Shown in pieces: positions 60,156-64,000 of a stretch of DNA of 64,000 nucleotides. The stretch is from contig NZ_CP022990.1 of NCBI RefSeq assembly GCF_002278075.1, positions 496,001-560,000 of the forward strand, in the 5' to 3' direction. Source of the DNA: Paraburkholderia aromaticivorans (lineage in GTDB: Bacteria > Pseudomonadota > Gammaproteobacteria > Burkholderiales > Burkholderiaceae). The translations under genes and the position numbers were made by a program. The notes under the pieces were generated by a model. The model was given only the letters and a program-made list of their open reading frames with translations. It had not been told where the DNA came from and searched no databases. Within the stretch, counting starts at the first letter, position 1, and each line of letters starts with the position of its first letter.

Positions 60156-61613
60156 ATGTTCTCCCTGTCTCCCGCACGACCGCTGCCGCGCCGCGCGCTG
60201 GCGGCCACGCTGATCGGCGCGCTGCTCAGCGCATGCTCGACCCTGCCGCCGTATCAGCGCCCGAGCGCCGCGATTCCCGCGCACTACGCGGGCGCCGCGC
60301 CCGGCTGGGCGCAAGCCGCGCCGGCCGACGCCACGCCGCGCGGCCCCTGGTGGACGATCTTCAACGACCCGGTGCTGAACCAGCTCGAAGCGCGCATCGA
60401 CGTATCGAACCAGACGGTGCGCAAGGCGGTCGCGCAGGTTCAGCAGGCGCGCTCGATGGTCGACTATCAGCGCGCCGGCTTCTTCCCGACGATCACCGCC
60501 GGTGTCGCGCAGGACCGCTACCGGACCTCGCAGAACGTCGAAGGAAAGTCGCTCGCGGGCAAGACCGTGCCGGACTATTCGGCGGCTGTGGCGGCGAGCT
60601 GGGAGCCGGATCTGTTCGGCCGGGTGCGCGACAGCGTGAACGGCGCGCAAGCCGACGCTCAGGCGAGCGAGGCCGACCTCGAAGGCGTGCGTCTCGCGAT
60701 GAGCGCGGATCTGGCCGTCGACTATTTCTCGCTACGCTCGCTCGACACGCAGAAGAAGCTGCTCGACGACAGCGTGAACGCCTACGCCGCCGCGTTGAAG
60801 CTGTTGCAGCAACAGTTGCAAAACGGCGCGATCGATGCCTCCGCCGTCGCCCAGGCCACCACGCAACTCGAAGCGACGCGCACGCAGGATACCGACATCG
60901 ACGTGACCCGCTCGCAGATGCAGCACGCGATCGCCACGCTGATCGGCGAGCCGGCCTCGACCTTCACGTTGCCGCCGAACGGGTCGGTTGCGACGCCGCC
61001 CGCGATTCCGACCGGTCTGCCGTCACAACTGCTGGAGCGGCGCCCCGACATTGCCGCCGCTGAACGGCGCGTGGCGTCGGCGAATGCGCAGATCGGCGTG
61101 GCCCATGCGGCGTTTTTCCCGGATCTGGTGCTGTCCGCGAGCGTCGGGCTGGAAAGCACGTTTTTCGCGCCGTGGCTGAGCGCGCCGAGCCTGTTCTGGT
61201 CGCTCGGGCCGCAACTGGCCGGCACGCTGTTCGACGGCGGCAAGCGCAAAGCCACCCTGCACGGCGCGACGGCGCAATACGACGGCGCGGTCGCGGACTA
61301 TCGGCAGTCGGTGCTGGTGGCGTTTCAGCAGGTCGAGGACAACCTCTCGGCGCTGCATGCCCTCGCCGACGAAGCCGCCAGCCAGCAGCGCGCCACCACG
61401 GCCGCGGATCTGTCGTTGCGGCTCACCACGAACCGTTTCAACGCGGGCGCGGTCAGCTATCTCGACGTGGTGACCGCGCAGACTATCGCACTGACGAACC
61501 AGCGTGTCGCCGATCAGATCGCCGCGCGGCAGTTGGAGTCGAGCGTGCTGTTGCTGAAGGCGTTGGGCGGCACGTGGGGTGACGGAAGTCAGAGCGCGGC
61601 GGGTCCGGTGTAG
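60156..61613 (+). CDS. Outer-membrane efflux lipoprotein, NodT/OprM family
   Basis: This TolC-like factor of 485 residues has a lipobox LLSACSTLPP (Cys27). The two OEP repeats are present, with PDYSAAVAASWEPDLFGRVR in the first and LLERRPDIAAAERRVASANA opening the second. It completes the tripartite pump. Its 3' end overlaps the convergent histidine kinase gene by 25 bp. Confidence 0.93.
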   Translation: MFSLSPARPLPRRALAATLIGALLSACSTLPPYQRPSAAIPAHYAGAAPGWAQAAPADATPRGPWWTIFNDPVLNQLEARIDVSNQTVRKAVAQVQQARSMVDYQRAGFFPTITAGVAQDRYRTSQNVEGKSLAGKTVPDYSAAVAASWEPDLFGRVRDSVNGAQADAQASEADLEGVRLAMSADLAVDYFSLRSLDTQKKLLDDSVNAYAAALKLLQQQLQNGAIDASAVAQATTQLEATRTQDTDIDVTRSQMQHAIATLIGEPASTFTLPPNGSVATPPAIPTGLPSQLLERRPDIAAAERRVASANAQIGVAHAAFFPDLVLSASVGLESTFFAPWLSAPSLFWSLGPQLAGTLFDGGKRKATLHGATAQYDGAVADYRQSVLVAFQQVEDNLSALHALADEAASQQRATTAADLSLRLTTNRFNAGAVSYLDVVTAQTIALTNQRVADQIAARQLESSVLLLKALGGTWGDGSQSAAGPV

Positions 61614-63067
61614 GCACGCCGGAACGTCAGCACGAAGCGCGTGCTGCGCGCATCGCTTTGCGCGTGCACGGTTCCGCCGTGCAGTTCCATGATCGTGCGC
61701 ACGATAGCGAGCCCGAGCCCCGTCGAGCCGGAGGAGCCTTGCGACAGCCCCGCCGAGGGCAGCGCACTGCGCGACGGATCGACCCGGTAGAAGCGGTCGA
61801 AAATCCGCTCGATGTGCTCGGCGGGAATCGGCTGCCCCTGGTTCTCCACGCTCACGCGCACCGCGTCGGCCGACGCGCTCGCGGCGAGCACGATCTCGCC
61901 GCCCGACGGCGTATAGCGAATGGCATTGGCGAGCAGATTGCTCACGGCGCGGCGGAACAGCTCGAGATCCGCCGTCAGGCTGGCCGCGCCGCTGACACGC
62001 ACGCGCACATTCGCGTCCTCGGCAATCCCTTCGAAGTAATCGGCGATATGCGCCAACTCCTGAGCCGCATCGAACTCGCGCATATGTTTGACGAACTGCG
62101 GATGTTCGGCGCGCGCCAGAAACAGCACGTTCTCGATCATTTTCGACAGCCGGTCGCACTCTTCCAGATTCGAGGCGAGCACCGACTCGTATTCATCGAC
62201 GGAGCGCGGCCGGGCCAGCGCGACTTCGGCGGCGCCGCGCATGTTGCTCAGCGGCGTGCGCATGTCGTGGGCGAGGTCGGCGGTGAAACGCGACAGACGC
62301 TGAAAGCCGTTGTCGACGCGTTCGAGCATTGCGTTCAGCGCGGCCACCAGCGTCTGCAACTCGCTCGGCACACGCGCCACCGCGATCCGCGTATTGAGAC
62401 GATTCACCGTGACGAGGCTCGCGCTCGCCGCGATATCACGCAACGGCCGCAGCGCGGCGCGAATCAACAGGTAGCCGAGCAGCACGGCCAGCAGCACGCC
62501 GCCCACGCCCGCTATGTGCAGCTTGTCGCGGTAACGGTCGAGCAGCAGCCAGCGGTCGCTCATATTGCGCGCCACCAGCAGGCTCGCGGTGTCGCCGTCG
62601 CGCAGCCGCGCGTCCGTGAGAACGCCGCGGATCGGCGCGCCGTCGCGGCCGGTCCAGTCGCCGATATCGCTTTCCGTGATGCGCACCGTCGCGGCCACTC
62701 GCGACAGCGGCGGCAACGCCGCCATGGTCGCGGCGCCGCTCGCCGCCTCCGGTGCGGCGAACACACCGGCGATGTTATGTTCGAGCGCGCGCGCGCCGTC
62801 GGGATCGAACACTTCCATCGACATGGCCTGGTTGCCCAGCACGGTGCTGGTCAAGCGCTCGCTGTGCTCGCGTATGGCCGCCGCCGAGTCCAGTTCCTCG
62901 GCGAGCCGGCGTGCGTGGCGCGCGGCGAGCACGATGTCGAGATCGTCCTGCGCCTTGATCTGCTTTTCGAGCGCGATGTACAGAAAACTGCCGACCAGCA
63001 CGAACACCGCCAGCGTGGTGGCGCCGAACGCCAGCGCCAGCGTGGCGGCAAGCGAGCGGCCGCGCAT
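61589..63067 (-). CDS. Sensor histidine kinase, heavy-metal (CusS/IrlS) type
   Basis: This kinase of 492 residues has a membrane helix (10-32), a periplasmic sensor of about 155 residues, a second helix, HAMP, a HisKA domain with phospho-acceptor His in LAHDMRTPLSNM, and an HATPase domain with N box (NLLANAIRY) and STGLGLAIVRTI. Its ATG shares one base with the regulator stop (TGATG), so the pair is coupled. The name reflects family likeness; the periplasmic domain shows no obvious metal-binding cluster. Confidence 0.92.
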   Translation of the reverse strand: MRGRSLAATLALAFGATTLAVFVLVGSFLYIALEKQIKAQDDLDIVLAARHARRLAEELDSAAAIREHSERLTSTVLGNQAMSMEVFDPDGARALEHNIAGVFAAPEAASGAATMAALPPLSRVAATVRITESDIGDWTGRDGAPIRGVLTDARLRDGDTASLLVARNMSDRWLLLDRYRDKLHIAGVGGVLLAVLLGYLLIRAALRPLRDIAASASLVTVNRLNTRIAVARVPSELQTLVAALNAMLERVDNGFQRLSRFTADLAHDMRTPLSNMRGAAEVALARPRSVDEYESVLASNLEECDRLSKMIENVLFLARAEHPQFVKHMREFDAAQELAHIADYFEGIAEDANVRVRVSGAASLTADLELFRRAVSNLLANAIRYTPSGGEIVLAASASADAVRVSVENQGQPIPAEHIERIFDRFYRVDPSRSALPSAGLSQGSSGSTGLGLAIVRTIMELHGGTVHAQSDARSTRFVLTFRRAYTGPAAL

Positions 63068-63744
63068 CAGGCGGCGTCCTTCAGTTCGAGCACATAGCCC
63101 ACGCCGCGCACGGTGTGGATCAGCTTGACGGGAAAGTTGTCGTCGATCTTGGTGCGCAAGCGGCGGATCGCGACTTCGACCACGTTGGTGTCGCTGTCGA
63201 AATTCATATCCCACACGTACGACGCGATCTGCGTGCGGCTCAGCACTTCACCCTGACGCCGCGCGAGCAATTGCAGCAGCGAGAATTCACGCGGCGTGAG
63301 GTCGATGCGCGTGCCGCCGCGCTTCACGCGCCGGCGGTTCACGTCCATTTCGAGGTCGCCCACCTTGATCAGTTCACTTTCGCGCGGCGGCCCGCGGCGC
63401 GCCAGCGTGCGCACGCGAGCCAGCAATTCGACGAACGCGAAGGGCTTGACGAGGTAGTCGTCCGCGCCGAGTTCGAGGCCGCGCACCCGGTCGTCCACGT
63501 CGTCGCGCGCGGTGAGGAACAGCACGGGGGTGGTGCGGGTGGTGCGCAAGGTCTTGACGATGGTCCAGCCGTCCATGCCGGGCAACATTACGTCGAGCAC
63601 GATCACGTCGTACTCTTCTTCGAGAGCGAGGATCAGCCCTTGCGGGCCGTCGTTCGCCACGTCGACCGCGTAGCCGGATTCTTCCAGGCCTTTCTTCAGA
63701 TAGGCCGCTGTTTTCAGCTCGTCCTCGATCACCAGGATTCGCAT
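63067..63744 (-). CDS. OmpR-family response regulator, heavy-metal (CusR/IrlR) type
   Basis: This regulator of 225 residues has a receiver domain with phospho-acceptor Asp51 ([13 protein letters not shown]), acidic pair ED at 7-8 and Lys in [10 protein letters not shown]. The C-terminal winged helix has [20 protein letters not shown] and [13 protein letters not shown]. It is transcribed away from the right edge toward the kinase and efflux genes. The inverted repeat at 63763-63786 is a likely autoregulatory site. The natural target is probably the convergent RND operon. Confidence 0.94.
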   Translation of the reverse strand: MRILVIEDELKTAAYLKKGLEESGYAVDVANDGPQGLILALEEEYDVIVLDVMLPGMDGWTIVKTLRTTRTTPVLFLTARDDVDDRVRGLELGADDYLVKPFAFVELLARVRTLARRGPPRESELIKVGDLEMDVNRRRVKRGGTRIDLTPREFSLLQLLARRQGEVLSRTQIASYVWDMNFDSDTNVVEVAIRRLRTKIDDNFPVKLIHTVRGVGYVLELKDAA

Positions 63745-63762
63745 CGGTTGCTCCGCTTTGCG

Positions 63763-63786
63763 TTGACGGTGGAATCATACCGTCAA
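63763..63786. promoter_or_regulatory. Inverted repeat TTGACGGT-N8-ACCGTCAA upstream of the response regulator
   Basis: A perfect 8-bp inverted repeat around 8 bp, 19-42 bp upstream of the regulator start. On the minus strand the repeat surrounds TATGAT, a plausible -10 box. Its position suggests an autoregulatory operator of the OmpR-type regulator. Confidence 0.6.
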
Positions 63787-63827
63787 GGACCCGGGCGCGT
63801 GGTGACGATCACATCATGCTGATGCGC

Positions 63828-64000
63828 TCATTCGGGATGCGCAACACCTGTCTCCCGCGAACTCCGCATGGCGGGCGCAGCAGCCGCCCCCGGCTCCTGC
63901 GCATGCGGCGCCGCAGCACCGGACTGGCGCAGGTTCTTCACGCGGCCGATCAGGTCACGGGTCATGCGTCGCGCGCGGACCGCCGCGAGGCCCCAAATCG
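63828..64000 (-). CDS. Hypothetical protein, C-terminal part (runs off right edge)
   Basis: A minus-strand frame is open from the window edge to TGA at 63828 and gives 56 residues (IWGLAAVRARRMTRDLIGRV, then an Ala/Pro-rich tail ending VAHPE). The basic stretch after a hydrophobic start would suit the cytoplasmic end of a membrane protein. No family is recognised. It would be transcribed toward the two-component system. Confidence 0.45.
   Translation of the reverse strand, partial: IWGLAAVRARRMTRDLIGRVKNLRQSGAAAPHAQEPGAAAAPAMRSSRETGVAHPE

Overview
The window is GC-rich, gene-dense bacterial DNA with the style of Burkholderiales, most likely Paraburkholderia or a close relative. Three things suggest this: Burkholderia-type trimeric porins (16243-17385, 37854-38993), a DUF4148 secreted protein (54999-55277), and many catabolic clusters, each with its own regulator and importer, as is usual on the second replicon of this group. 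No rRNA, tRNA, CRISPR array, complete insertion sequence or prophage was seen. The genus is inferred from gene style only.

Layout. 1-2106: a truncated MdcR-like LysR regulator and a membrane diguanylate cyclase. 2332-9304: an RpiR regulator followed by a complete ddpXABCDF operon for D-Ala-D-Ala dipeptide use. 9354-19102: a divergent ferulate regulon. One arm is ech-vdh-fcs-marR; the other is an aromatic-acid MFS, a porin and a tannase-family esterase. Five copies of a 17-bp palindrome lie between the arms. 19123-20736: an SDR-like protein lacking the catalytic Tyr, paired with a CmcJ/NvfI-type oxygenase. 21201-21530: the decayed C-terminus of a sugar-binding protein. 21623-23301: a small redox trio (AhpD-like, azoreductase, cupin). 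23490-28233: a LysR regulator with an HMG-CoA-lyase-like enzyme, a CoA transferase and an MFS carrier.

28320-39286 is a hydroxyproline regulon. It holds a two-subunit aconitase X, a GntR/FCD regulator, a COG1228 prolidase-like amidohydrolase, 4-hydroxyproline epimerase, a DapA-like deaminase, a D-amino-acid dehydrogenase, a GAF protein, an MFS carrier and a porin. Three of its promoters share one design: a -35 box, a 17-bp spacer with TTGGATnC beginning at spacer position 8, and a -10 box. 39409-40143 is a stand-alone phosphoesterase.

40287-54702 is a deoxyribose/deoxynucleoside-type locus. It contains DeoR, two ribose-type ABC importers (one with two different permeases), a PfkB kinase, a tandem-domain ALDH16 and an animal-like long DeoC. 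Sequences close to the E. coli deo operator lie at the deoR and deoC promoters. 54834-64000 holds two small envelope proteins, an RND tripartite efflux operon, a convergent heavy-metal-type two-component system, and a truncated gene at the right edge.

Most of the window is catabolic modules of known type. The features most worth following are the shared operator architectures, the split AcnX, the ALDH16/long-DeoC pairing, the coupled 36-codon ORF at 47017-47127 and the SDR/CmcJ pair. No defence island or biosynthetic gene cluster was seen.
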